The notes under the pieces are model-generated. The model searched no databases and had not been told where the DNA came from. It saw nothing but the letters and a program-made list of their open reading frames with translations. The position numbers and the translations under genes are program-made. Positions 1-7,541 of a stretch of 18,724 bases of DNA are shown piece by piece; the stretch's first letter is position 1; every line of letters starts with the position of its first letter. Source of the DNA: an uncultured Collinsella sp. (GTDB lineage Bacteria > Actinomycetota > Coriobacteriia > Coriobacteriales > Coriobacteriaceae); assembly GCA_900756945.1 (NCBI GenBank), contig CAAELZ010000080.1, forward strand, positions 1 through 18,724. Direction: 5' to 3'.

Positions 1-543
1 AGCCGCAGCGGGCTGAGCAGCGGCGCCCTCGGCATCGCCGGCGCCCGCAGCACCCTCCCCTGCAGCAGCGGCCTTCTCGGCAGCAGCCTTGCGCGCCTTG
101 GCCTCGGCGGCGGCGCGGACCTTCATGGCCTTCTCGCGCGCGGCCTTAACCTCGGGCGTGATAACGCTCATGGGCTCGGCCGTTGAGACCTGGTAGAAAA
201 AGCCGTTGAAGTCGATCTGCATATCGGTGATGGCCAGACCAAACAGGTCGTGTGCCTCGTTCTCGAACGGAAACACCGCCGGATAGTACGAGCTAATCGA
301 GGGAATGTCCTGGAGCTGATCGATGCCCTCGACCACCAGATTCTCAAACGCATAGCTGCCGTCCTTCGCAATCTGCTCCTGGGCGGCATGAATGTTGATA
401 AACGTATAGACCAGGCGATACGTGCCGTCGTCTACGCTGCGCTCGGCATGCATCTGCACAAAGCGCGCGCCGGCGCCCTTGAGCGCCTGGACATGCGACA
501 GCAGCGTATCGAGCTCGACGGTGGTATAGATTGCCTTTTGCAT
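1..543 (-). CDS. EchD/NuoC-like (30 kDa) subunit of energy-converting complex, 3' end cut by window
   Basis: The reading frame starts at ATG 543-541 and stays open to base 1, so 181 residues are visible and the C-terminus is missing. Residues about 1-125 resemble the NuoC / 30-kDa NADH dehydrogenase domain in its short Ech/HycE-N form. The segment PFENEAHDLFGL (about 92-103) matches the family's conserved E-x-D-LFG region. This subunit normally docks the NiFe (or NuoD-like) large subunit and the iron-sulfur subunit in the peripheral arm on the cytoplasmic face. After about residue 125 the protein turns into a low-complexity Ala/Lys/Glu tail that is not part of the family core. The start codon overlaps the stop of the upstream NuoB-like gene (TAATG), which implies translational coupling. 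The order EchAB-EchC-EchD matches the known echABCDEF order, so the large subunit and a ferredoxin-like subunit are expected just outside the window. A formate hydrogenlyase or Ehr-type complex remains possible. Confidence 0.8.
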   Translation of the reverse strand, partial: MQKAIYTTVELDTLLSHVQALKGAGARFVQMHAERSVDDGTYRLVYTFINIHAAQEQIAKDGSYAFENLVVEGIDQLQDIPSISSYYPAVFPFENEAHDLFGLAITDMQIDFNGFFYQVSTAEPMSVITPEVKAAREKAMKVRAAAEAKARKAAAEKAAAAGEGAAGAGDAEGAAAQPAAA

Positions 544-1121
544 TACTCGGCCTCCTTTGCAGCAGCGGGCGTCCCGGCGGGCTTCTCGGCAGGCGCGTCG
601 CCGGCCTCCGCAGCGGCCACAAACCCGTCCTCGCCCAGCTCAACGCCACCGTCCCAGGTAGCAGCGCCGCCCACGGTGAGCGGGTCGCCGCCGGCGCGCA
701 TCACGGCCTCCTTCTGGTCCAAGATGCCGCACGCCTCCACGATGGCATCGATCACGGTCTCGGGGCGAATGGCGCACCCGGGCGCGTACACGTCCACGGG
801 AATCGCGCGGTCCACGCCGCCGATCACGTTGTACGCATCGCGGAACACGCCGCCCGAGCACGCGCAGATGCCGCAGGCCACCACGCACTTGGGCTCGAGC
901 ATCTGGTTGTAAATCTGGCGCACGACGGGCAGGTTCTGGGCATTGACCGAACCGGTCACCAAAAAGATATCCGCATGCTTGGGGTTGCCGGTATTGACCA
1001 CGCCAAAGCGCTCTGCATCGAACAGCGGCGTGAGCGAGGCCAGCACCTCGATATCGCATCCGTTGCAGCTCGAGCCGTCGTAATGAATAACCCACGGCGA
1101 GCGCGACATTTTATGATCCAT
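543..1121 (-). CDS. EchC/NuoB-like iron-sulfur small subunit
   Basis: The protein has 192 residues. It carries the proximal 4Fe-4S cluster that hands electrons to or from the large subunit in group 4 hydrogenases and complex I. The ligands are visible: Cys19 and Cys22 in SCNGCDIE, Cys86 in CACSGG, and Cys116 in APGCAIRP. CNGCDIE followed by CACSGG is typical of EchC/HycG/MbhJ rather than of respiratory NuoB, which has adjacent cysteines. Residues after about 150 are an Ala/Glu/Pro-rich tail that EchC proteins do not need. The start at 1121 has an ideal AGGAGG (1130-1135) whose first bases overlap the TAG stop of the upstream fusion gene. An internal Met at residue 5 is an alternative start. 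The downstream EchD-like gene overlaps by one base. The family assignment is firm. Whether the complex is a true hydrogenase depends on the large subunit, which is outside the window. Confidence 0.9.
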   Translation of the reverse strand: MDHKMSRSPWVIHYDGSSCNGCDIEVLASLTPLFDAERFGVVNTGNPKHADIFLVTGSVNAQNLPVVRQIYNQMLEPKCVVACGICACSGGVFRDAYNVIGGVDRAIPVDVYAPGCAIRPETVIDAIVEACGILDQKEAVMRAGGDPLTVGGAATWDGGVELGEDGFVAAAEAGDAPAEKPAGTPAAAKEAE

Positions 1122-1133
1122 GGATGCCGCCTC

Positions 1134-4016
1134 CTAAATAAACACGTCGACGAGGATGGGCAGAAGATTGAGCAGGCCAAACACCAGCGCCACGCCCCAG
1201 CCGAGCTTAAAGCAGCTGCGCCAGGTGCTGCGGGCAAAGGTGTTGTCGATCAGGACCTCGACAAAGTACGTCGCGCCCATGACGACCAGGGCGACCAGCC
1301 AGCTGACCGGATTGTCCCAGACAAAGAACATGCCCACCCATATCAAAAACAGCACGGTCTCGCACCAGTGCATAAGGGTCATCTTGGCCAGCGTGCCGCC
1401 GCTCATCTCGGTGGCGACGCCCTGGACAATCTCCTGATGCGCGTGATGCGAGTACGAAAGATCGAACGGCGACTTGCGCAGTTTGATGGTAAGCACCGCG
1501 AGCAGCGCGAGGAAAATGGGCGCGCTGTACACGATGATGGGGGCCGACTGCCCCGTCACGGCGATGGAATCAAAGCTATCGGTGGCAAGGTACAGGCCCA
1601 CGCTCATCAGCAGAACGGCGGGCTCGTAACTCATGACCTGCAGCAGCTCGCGGTCGGCGCCAACCTGGGCAAACGGGCTTTGCGTCGAGGCGGACGCCAG
1701 CACCACAAAGATCGCGGCGAGCGTCACCATAAAAGCGCACAGTAGCGTGTTAGAACCCGACACAAAGATGCCGCCGCCCACGACGGTAAAGATGAGCGCG
1801 CATGCCATATAGGTATCGTCCATGGTGTTTACGCTGGCAGGGGCCTTGCGCAGCAGCTTGGCAACGTCGTAGAACGGTTGCAGCAGGCGCGGGCCCACAC
1901 GGCCCTGCATGCGGGCCGAAAGCTTGCGGTCAAGGCCGTCGATCAGGCCTCCCACAAGCGGCGCAATCAAGGCAAACGCCACGGTACCAATAAATATGCC
2001 CACGACACCCGAACCTTCAAAATACTTACCGCGCAGCACCGAGGGCGCGCTCATGGCAAGTCTCTCGGGCCCAATCCACGCGCAACACAGCAGCGCAAAC
2101 AAGATAATGCTGCAACACACGACGCTACCCGCGGGGCCAATACGCTTCTCGCCAAGGGCGTCCTCCGAGTACCAATTGCGCTTTTCGGCCTTCACCTCGT
2201 GTCCCATCGAGCCACGGAAATGGCGATATTTGTCGGTCCCCACACCCGAAAGGTACACGTTGACGTGCGGTTTGTTGCTCACGCGGAATGAAGTCAGCAG
2301 CACCACGGCGATAAACGCCACGATAACCACCATCAGATACATGGAGTCCTTGCCAATAACGTACGGCACGCGGCCAAACACCATGGCCAAGTAAGGCGAC
2401 ACCAGGCCGCTCGAGATGAGCGGGAACGCCACGCAGCAAAGAATCAGCAGCGCGGCGATGGTGTTGAGGGCCATCCATTCGGTCTTATGGACATTGACCT
2501 CAACGTTTTGAGCCGTGGGGTCGACGCCCGAAAGCTTGGCAAGCCACTTGCCCCAGAAGAAGAAAGTCGCGGCCGAGCCAAAGGCAAGCACCATGATCAT
2601 GAGCACGTTGCCGGTCTGCGCGAACGCCACCAGGGCGCCCCACTTGGACACGAGCATGCCAAACGGTGCCACGAACATGCCCATGATGCCCAGCATCATC
2701 AGACGCGTCAGGTGTGGCATGCGGCTGAACATGCCATCCATGTCCTCGATATTGCGGCTGCCGATATGATGCTCGGCGGTGCCCACGCACAGGAACAGCA
2801 GCGACTTGGCCACCGTGTGGAACAGGATCAGGAAGATGGCGGCCCATACGGCCTCGGGCGCGCCGACACCCAAGCAAGCACTGATGAGGCCCAAGTTGGA
2901 AATGGTGGAGTACGCGAGGACGCGTTTGGCGTTGCTCTGCGAGATGGCCATGAGGGCAGCGAGCAAAAACGTGATGGCACCCACGCTCGTGACCATAAAG
3001 CCGGTCACGGGATAGATGGCATAGAGCGGGCTGAGCTTGACCATCAGGAACACGCCGGCTTTGACCATGGTTGACGAGTGCAGCAGGGCACTCGTGGGCG
3101 TGGGGGCAACCATGGCACCCAATAGCCAAGTGTGGAACGGCATCTGTGCGGCCTTGGTGAGCGCGGCAAGCGACAGCAACAGGACCGGCATCACCAGCAG
3201 CGCGGATTGCGCGGTTCCGGCGCCGGAAAGCTCGATCATGCCCGAGATGGTCAGCGGCATGCCGTTAACGTGCAGGTACATGAGTCCGGCCAAAAACGCG
3301 ATGCCGCCCAGCATGTTGAGGATGATCTGGGTGAAAGCGTTTTTTATGGCCTCGGGCGTGCGCGTGTAGCCAATCATGAGGAACGAGCACACGGTGGTGA
3401 TTTCCCAGCCACAGAACAGCCACTCAAGGTTGTCGCTTGTCACGATGACGAACATGGCCGAGAGGAACAGGAACATAAGCGCCAGGAACTGCGGGCGTCG
3501 GTCGGGCGCTGCCTGCCCGCGCAGCGCTGCCTCGTGCTCGTCGTGGGCCTGGAAGTCCTTCATGTAGCCCAGGGCGTACACGCAGATAAGGCTGCCGACA
3601 ATGCCGACGGCAAGCACCATGATCACACTCATGTAATCCAGGTAGAGCGGCGTGGCGGTGACAACCTCGGCCGCGGGCAGCGTCATGGCAGCGAAGGCAA
3701 CCGAACCCACCAGCTGCACCACGCCGAGCACCGTGGTGAGCGTGCTCTTATATTTACGCGCGTTGTACAGGATGACGGCGCACAGGATCACGTCGATGAC
3801 GGAGCTGATGATCGAGAGCACGTGCGAGGTGCCGGGGGCAACCTCGAAGCTCTGCGGGCCCGTGCCAAAAAACATGACGGCGACTACAACCGTCACCGCC
3901 ATAATGATGCCAGAGCCTACAAGCCCTACCGCATCGCGGGCGCGGTCACCGCGCGCGAGCAGCATGCCCAGCGCCGGTACCAGCGGAAACAGGGTAAGGA
4001 AATACAGTAGCGTCAT
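1134..4016 (-). CDS. Fused EchA/NuoL-like antiporter module and EchB/NuoH-like subunit
   Basis: This is one 960-residue membrane protein without an internal stop. Residues about 1-580 form a NuoL/HyfB/EchA-type proton- or sodium-translocating module. Glu205 in GWEITTVCSF, Lys288 in LTKAAQMPFHTWL, His313, Lys364 and Lys404 sit at the positions of the charged channel residues of NuoL. Residues about 575-665 are a linker with a hydrophilic stretch and one or two membrane segments. Residues about 670-960 are a NuoH/HycD/EchB subunit, with QGRVGPR (704-710), GADRELLQVMSYE (786-798) and SPFDLSYSHHAHQEIV (849-864). The last motif has the histidines usual in Ech/HycD proteins. EchA and EchB are normally separate genes, so this is a fusion. 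GGGGGAG lies 7 nt before ATG 4016. This is the first gene of the operon, and its stop overlaps the next gene's ribosome binding site. Role: membrane arm that couples ferredoxin-linked redox chemistry to ion transport. Confidence 0.9.
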   Translation of the reverse strand: MTLLYFLTLFPLVPALGMLLARGDRARDAVGLVGSGIIMAVTVVVAVMFFGTGPQSFEVAPGTSHVLSIISSVIDVILCAVILYNARKYKSTLTTVLGVVQLVGSVAFAAMTLPAAEVVTATPLYLDYMSVIMVLAVGIVGSLICVYALGYMKDFQAHDEHEAALRGQAAPDRRPQFLALMFLFLSAMFVIVTSDNLEWLFCGWEITTVCSFLMIGYTRTPEAIKNAFTQIILNMLGGIAFLAGLMYLHVNGMPLTISGMIELSGAGTAQSALLVMPVLLLSLAALTKAAQMPFHTWLLGAMVAPTPTSALLHSSTMVKAGVFLMVKLSPLYAIYPVTGFMVTSVGAITFLLAALMAISQSNAKRVLAYSTISNLGLISACLGVGAPEAVWAAIFLILFHTVAKSLLFLCVGTAEHHIGSRNIEDMDGMFSRMPHLTRLMMLGIMGMFVAPFGMLVSKWGALVAFAQTGNVLMIMVLAFGSAATFFFWGKWLAKLSGVDPTAQNVEVNVHKTEWMALNTIAALLILCCVAFPLISSGLVSPYLAMVFGRVPYVIGKDSMYLMVVIVAFIAVVLLTSFRVSNKPHVNVYLSGVGTDKYRHFRGSMGHEVKAEKRNWYSEDALGEKRIGPAGSVVCCSIILFALLCCAWIGPERLAMSAPSVLRGKYFEGSGVVGIFIGTVAFALIAPLVGGLIDGLDRKLSARMQGRVGPRLLQPFYDVAKLLRKAPASVNTMDDTYMACALIFTVVGGGIFVSGSNTLLCAFMVTLAAIFVVLASASTQSPFAQVGADRELLQVMSYEPAVLLMSVGLYLATDSFDSIAVTGQSAPIIVYSAPIFLALLAVLTIKLRKSPFDLSYSHHAHQEIVQGVATEMSGGTLAKMTLMHWCETVLFLIWVGMFFVWDNPVSWLVALVVMGATYFVEVLIDNTFARSTWRSCFKLGWGVALVFGLLNLLPILVDVFI

Positions 4017-4065
4017 ACCATCACTCCCCCATGCAAAAACGCTGCAATTGTTTAACGTTATAGCT

Positions 4066-4103
4066 CAGTTGAGGAGTAGCGGCGGCGGGTTTTCGGTCAA
4101 CTG
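4066..4103. promoter_or_regulatory. Inverted repeat CAGTTGA-N24-TCAACTG upstream of Ech-like operon
   Basis: Two perfect 7-base arms (4066-4072 and 4097-4103) lie 50-90 bases upstream of the first codon of the operon. The same two sites can also be read as an imperfect direct repeat, TCAGTTGAGGAGT versus TCAACTGGGGAGT, 10 of 13 identical. An operator or leader hairpin is possible. I found no convincing -35/-10 pair here, although TATAAC occurs close by on the minus strand. The rest of the 4017-4265 gap holds nothing else I can name. Confidence 0.3.
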
Positions 4104-4265
4104 GGGAGTTTTAGGCGTACGGGGTAACGAGTCTGTCCGCTTTGGAGCAGAGAGGCGACGCTCCCCCTATCGCGGCGGCGGGCGCACGGGCCACTGCGCG
4201 CGGTTTATTAACCACTTTGGAGGATGTTCCAGTAGGCTCACGACGGTCCAAAAAGTTGGCGCGGC

Positions 4266-4291
4266 AAGAAAAATGCGCCCCTGTGGGCGCA
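4266..4291 (-). terminator. Rho-independent terminator of the OrfA-like gene
   Basis: On the minus strand a perfect 7-bp stem (TGCGCCC / GGGCGCA, 4274-4280 with 4285-4291) and a 4-base loop are followed by TTTTTCTT. It begins 13 bases after the stop codon of the 4304-4708 gene, separating that gene from the Ech-like operon. Confidence 0.85.
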
Positions 4292-4303
4292 CCATCCCGT
4301 TCG

Positions 4304-4708
4304 CTATTCCGCCTTTTTAACGCGCGGCTTGCGACCGCGCGGCTTATCAACCAGCGCGGACTCACCGCTCTCGCGATACTGGCGGCACCAAGCCTTGACC
4401 GAAGGCTCACTGGGAATCTTGTGCTTGATCATGGCCTCGCGAACCGTTAAGCCGTTTTCCAAGCGGTCCTTGACCACGGCGAGCTTAACTTCGTACGAAT
4501 AGGTGTGATGATGCGAACCGGCGTTGAGAACGGCGTCGGCACCGCCTACGGCATACGCGCGGGCCCACTGACGAGCCGTGGCCTGGGGAATGCCAAGCTC
4601 CGCGGCGAGGGCGCGATGACCGACCCCCTCTTGGAGGATCTCGACGGCGCGCTGCCTAACCTCGGGCGCATGCGTGCGAGTCCTAGTTGCTTCCGACATA
4701 CCTGCCAC
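4304..4708 (-). CDS. Orphan IS3/IS150 OrfA-like double helix-turn-helix protein
   Basis: The protein has 134 residues with two helix-turn-helix units, about 32-50 (LAAELGIPQATARQWAR) and about 88-109. A basic tail, KPRGRKPRVKK, resembles an AT-hook. This is the layout of the first ORF of IS150-type insertion sequences (InsJ-like), which binds the element's ends. The leucine-zipper region that normally follows is missing and there is no orfB (DDE integrase) downstream. The penultimate codons contain an A5G run of the type used for OrfA-OrfB frameshifting, but a terminator follows at once. The start is probably GTG 4708, with AAGG 7 nt upstream. ATG 4699 (MSEATRT) is an alternative. Its own promoter and terminator suggest a domesticated DNA-binding protein rather than an IS remnant. 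Which DNA it binds cannot be told. Confidence 0.75.
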   Translation of the reverse strand: MAGMSEATRTRTHAPEVRQRAVEILQEGVGHRALAAELGIPQATARQWARAYAVGGADAVLNAGSHHHTYSYEVKLAVVKDRLENGLTVREAMIKHKIPSEPSVKAWCRQYRESGESALVDKPRGRKPRVKKAE

Positions 4709-4749
4709 TTCTTAGCCTTAACCGTTAATCTGCTTTCTTACGTGCAAGT

Positions 4750-4778
4750 TAGATAGTAGCATTTTACTGTTTGCTCAA
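4750..4778 (-). promoter_or_regulatory. Sigma70-type promoter for the OrfA-like gene
   Basis: On the minus strand TTGAGC (4778-4773) and TATCTA (4755-4750) are separated by exactly 17 bases in AT-rich DNA. Transcription would start near 4743, giving a leader of about 35 nt to GTG 4708. Confidence 0.55.
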
Positions 4779-5032
4779 AGCAGTTAATTAAAATAGACGC
4801 GGTGTTATCTGGGCATTTGGCACCAATTTACGACATTTCTTTATCGATTATTTACGCTGGTAGCTGGCTCACAGCTAATCGTCATTCGCTTGTCAACAAA
4901 ATTGACATCTCTTTATGTCCTTTGGCATAGAGGATATAGTTATTAACCCCTCCCCCAATAATTTTGAGCAATCGGCAAGGCAGTAGACGTCCTTACTCCT
5001 CATGATTACCGCGCATTGCCATCCACCGGAGC
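4779..5032. other. AT-rich intergenic stretch with one inverted repeat
   Basis: No gene is supported here. The only structure seen is the inverted repeat TGTCAA-N5-TTGACA (4891-4907), which could be an operator. Its right half happens to match a -35 consensus on the plus strand, but no good -10 lies 16-18 bases away and no gene follows on that strand. The base composition is clearly lower in GC than the flanking genes. Confidence 0.4.
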
Positions 5033-5073
5033 AAAACAAAAAGGGCGGGGCCTGCTGCGCTTGCAGGCCCCGC
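5033..5073 (-). terminator. Strong rho-independent terminator of the OYE-type reductase gene
   Basis: On the minus strand a perfect 11-bp stem (5045-5055 with 5063-5073, GCGGGGCCTGC and its complement) and a 7-base loop are followed by a CC and TTTTTGTTTT. It lies about 75 bases past the stop codon of the 5148-7178 gene. Confidence 0.9.
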
Positions 5074-5147
5074 ACCGGTTGACACCCGACGGGACGCAGC
5101 CGGGCGAGGCGGATCCGTGCTACCGCCCCGCCCCGCCGCGATGTTAG

Positions 5148-7178
5148 CTACAGCTCGTTGGCCGCGTGATACGCCGTGCGGATGGCGCTCGCAATATCGG
5201 CGGTGCGCTCGCCCGAGCAGTCGCCCACGCAGGTCACGGGCACCGTCACGCCGTCCAGGTCAAACGCGTTGGCCTTGGAGCCCACGGCCATCACCACGTA
5301 ATCGCAGGCGATCTTCACCGGCTCCTCGGCGCCGTCCTCGGTGGTGCGAACGGCCTCCACGCCCTCGTCGGTAATGGCGGTCAGGCGGGTCTTAACGTGC
5401 TGCTCCACGTTGTGCTCTGCAAAGTCGCTCATAATCAGCGGCAGAATGGTCTCGGACTCGCCTGCGGCAATCTTGTCGAGCATCTCGACGATCGCCACCT
5501 CGCAGCCGTGCTGCAGCAGGTACTCGGCAGTCTCGGTGCCCACCAGGCCACCGCCAATGACGGCGACGCGCCCGCTGAGCTCCACCTTGCCGGCCAGCAC
5601 GTCCCAGCTCGAGACGACCTTGTCCGAGTCGGCACCCGGAACGGGGATGACCACGTCGTGCGCGCCCACAGCCACAATCGCGGCGTCGGCGGCGTTGAGA
5701 TCCGTGGGGTTAGCGGCATGGTTGAGCTCAACCTTCACGCCCAGGCCGGGCAGAATCTTCTCGTAATACTCGACCGAGCGCATAATCTCATCCTTGCGCG
5801 GAGGCGCGGCCGCCAGCACAATCTGGCCGCCCAAGTGATCGCTCGCCTCATAGACGGTCACGTCGTAGCCGCGTTTGGCCGCCACGCGCGCGGCCTCCAG
5901 GCCGGCGATGCCGCCGCCCACCACGGCGATCTTCTTGTCGCCCTCACCCGGTTTAATGGCGATGGTCGCCTCGTCGCCGTTCTCGGCATTGAGCACGCAC
6001 GAGATGTACTTGCGGTTTTGAATCGCGTCGACGCAGCCCTTGTTGCAGTTGAGGCACTCGCGGATGGGCTCGCCCGTGGCGGCCTTCAGCGCAATGTCGG
6101 GGTCGCACATGAGCGAGCGGCCATAGGCGATAATGTCGGCCGCGCCGTCCTCAAGAATCTTCTCGCCGGCCTCGACCGAAACAACACGGCCGACGGTGGC
6201 CACCGGCACGGAGACCAGGGTCTTGACGCGCTCGGCCACCGGCAGCGTCCAGTTGTAGGGCATGGCACCCATGGGCGGAATGGTGTCGCCCATGTTGCCG
6301 GTGTGGTTGGCCTGCGCGACCTGGATCATGTCGATGCCCGCGCCCTCGAGCAGCTTGGCGAACTCGCAGGCCTCGTCGGGCTGCAGGCCACCCTTGCCGC
6401 GCGGCGTGCCGTCGGGGTTCTCCATAATCACGGGGAGCTTGTACTCCACCATCAGCTGCGGCGCGGCTTCCTTAATGGCAGCGACGACCTCGAGCGCGTA
6501 GCGAACGCGGTTCTCGAACGAGCCGCCGTACTCGTCGGTGCGCTGGTTGAGGATAGCCGAGCACAACGAACCCACCAGGCGGTCGCCGTGGACCTCGATG
6601 GCGTCGATGCCGGCCTGCTGCGCACGGGCGGCCGAGGCGGCGATGGCCTCCTTAATCTGGGTGAGCTGCTCTACGCTCGCCTCGTTCACAAAGTGCTGCA
6701 TGTCGTGGTGCAGCTTGGCGTATGCCTGATTGCGGATCTCGTTGGACTCGGCCATCTTGGCGGCAAAGGTCTCCTCGTCGCCGGCGGCCTTGGCCTCCTG
6801 CGCGGCCTTGGCGGCAGCCATGGAGCCCATGACCATGCGGCCGACGCCGGGCACGTCGTACTCGGGGTGGAACAGCTGCAGCGCGACCTTGGCGCCGTGC
6901 TTGTGGACGGCGTCGGCCAGCGCCTTAAACGTGGGGATCTGGGCGTCGGTCGCCAGCTTGGGCGTGGGGCTCGCGGTCATGACGGGAGCGACGTCGCCGA
7001 TGACGATGTAGCTTACGCCGCCACGGGCCAGGCGCTCGTAAAAAGCCAGGCTGCGCTCGCCAATGGAACCGTCGCGCTCCTCGTAGCCGGTGGTCAGCGG
7101 CGGGAACATAATGCGGTTTTTGAGCTCAAGGGGGCCAACCGTAATGGGCTGGAGCAGTTTGGATGCAGGTGCGGTCAT
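5148..7178 (-). CDS. Old Yellow Enzyme-family reductase (FMN, 4Fe-4S, FAD), 2,4-dienoyl-CoA reductase/BaiCD type
   Basis: Counted from the upstream ATG 7184 the protein has 678 residues. I prefer ATG 7178 (MTAPASKLLQ, 676 residues) because AGAGAGG then sits 7 nt away rather than 1 nt. Residues 1-370 are an FMN TIM barrel, with QRTDEYGGSFENR at 214-226. Cys377, Cys380, Cys384 and Cys396 form the CxxCxxxC-x11-C 4Fe-4S site. Residues 418-670 are a two-dinucleotide domain with FAD motif GGGIAGL (about 423) and NAD(P) motif GGGLVGT (about 544). Members move hydride from NAD(P)H through FAD and 4Fe-4S to FMN to reduce enoates, enoyl thioesters, steroids or amine-type substrates in the cytoplasm. 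The barrel reads EVHGDRLVG (197-205), where many relatives have HGAHGYL, so one of the usual active-site residues differs. There is an Ala-rich insert at about 120-165. It is a monocistron, divergent from a PucR-type regulator. The substrate is unknown. Confidence 0.9.
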   Translation of the reverse strand: MTAPASKLLQPITVGPLELKNRIMFPPLTTGYEERDGSIGERSLAFYERLARGGVSYIVIGDVAPVMTASPTPKLATDAQIPTFKALADAVHKHGAKVALQLFHPEYDVPGVGRMVMGSMAAAKAAQEAKAAGDEETFAAKMAESNEIRNQAYAKLHHDMQHFVNEASVEQLTQIKEAIAASAARAQQAGIDAIEVHGDRLVGSLCSAILNQRTDEYGGSFENRVRYALEVVAAIKEAAPQLMVEYKLPVIMENPDGTPRGKGGLQPDEACEFAKLLEGAGIDMIQVAQANHTGNMGDTIPPMGAMPYNWTLPVAERVKTLVSVPVATVGRVVSVEAGEKILEDGAADIIAYGRSLMCDPDIALKAATGEPIRECLNCNKGCVDAIQNRKYISCVLNAENGDEATIAIKPGEGDKKIAVVGGGIAGLEAARVAAKRGYDVTVYEASDHLGGQIVLAAAPPRKDEIMRSVEYYEKILPGLGVKVELNHAANPTDLNAADAAIVAVGAHDVVIPVPGADSDKVVSSWDVLAGKVELSGRVAVIGGGLVGTETAEYLLQHGCEVAIVEMLDKIAAGESETILPLIMSDFAEHNVEQHVKTRLTAITDEGVEAVRTTEDGAEEPVKIACDYVVMAVGSKANAFDLDGVTVPVTCVGDCSGERTADIASAIRTAYHAANEL

Positions 7179-7230
7179 GGACATTCCTCTCTTGTAGGCG
7201 CGGCGGCGATGGTGCCGCGTAGTTGTCTAG

Positions 7231-7260
7231 AGGATATGGCATGGGAGCACAGTGGCGCAA
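7231..7260 (-). promoter_or_regulatory. Tentative promoter for the OYE-type reductase
   Basis: On the minus strand TTGCGC (7260-7255) and TATCCT (7236-7231) are 18 bases apart, about 50 bases upstream of the likely start codon. Both hexamers are only partial matches. It lies between the gene and the box array. Confidence 0.3.
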
Positions 7261-7314
7261 CGGAAATCGGCAGACAGCAGGTAGCGGCAGGTGGATGGGG
7301 CGGGGCGGCCCGTC

Positions 7315-7541
7315 GGTTTGTCTCGATCTGTAACAGTAAGACCCTATTTTGCCGAGCAACTGTTACAGATTGAGACAAACCAATCTAGCCTGCCGAAAGA
7401 TCTAGATCTGTAACAGTTACTCAGTAAAAACCGTCCCTCGTGTTACAGATTTAGACAAACGAAGACCGTCCTGCCGAAACATCTCAATCTGTAACAACTA
7501 CAGACCAAAACCGGACCCACCTGTTACAGATCGAGACAAAC
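7315..7541. repeat. Array of six 15-bp boxes in alternating orientation, about 40-bp period
   Basis: The box TGTTACAGATYKAGA occurs forward at 7361, 7441 and 7522 and as its reverse complement at 7321, 7401 and 7482. Successive starts are 40, 40, 40, 41 and 40 bases apart, with about 25-base spacers. Neighbouring boxes pair into hairpins. The first pair extends to 21 of 22 bases (7315-7336 with 7360-7381). Spacers after forward boxes begin with CAAAC, and two contain CTGCCGAAA. Each box could pair with the box on either side, giving two exclusive folding registers. The array fills much of the gap between two divergent genes and recurs at 15522-15698. It could be a REP/BIME-like element, a MITE-like element or a regulator-binding array. 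It does not look coding. The rest of the 7185-7679 gap shows only the tentative promoter and the regulator's leader. Confidence 0.9.

Noticed and set aside
531..1745. Plus-strand 404-codon open frame opposite the Ech-like genes
   Set aside because: Antisense shadow crossing two well-supported genes, rich in His, Arg and Gly, with no recognisable domain.
4902..4931. Plus-strand promoter at TTGACA 4902-4907
   Set aside because: The best -10 candidate matches only three of six bases and no plus-strand gene follows.
4893..5075. Cysteine-rich 60-residue minus-strand frame
   Set aside because: It is read through the terminator hairpin and has no ribosome binding site. The cysteines come from the GC-rich stem.
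5166..7373. Plus-strand 735-codon open frame opposite the OYE-type reductase
   Set aside because: It is a high-GC shadow of the real gene. The translation is His/Arg/Val/Leu repetitive with no family motif, lacks a ribosome binding site and runs into the box array.
7321..7536. CRISPR array
   Set aside because: The repeats are only 15 bp and alternate in strand, spacers are related to each other, and no cas gene is visible.
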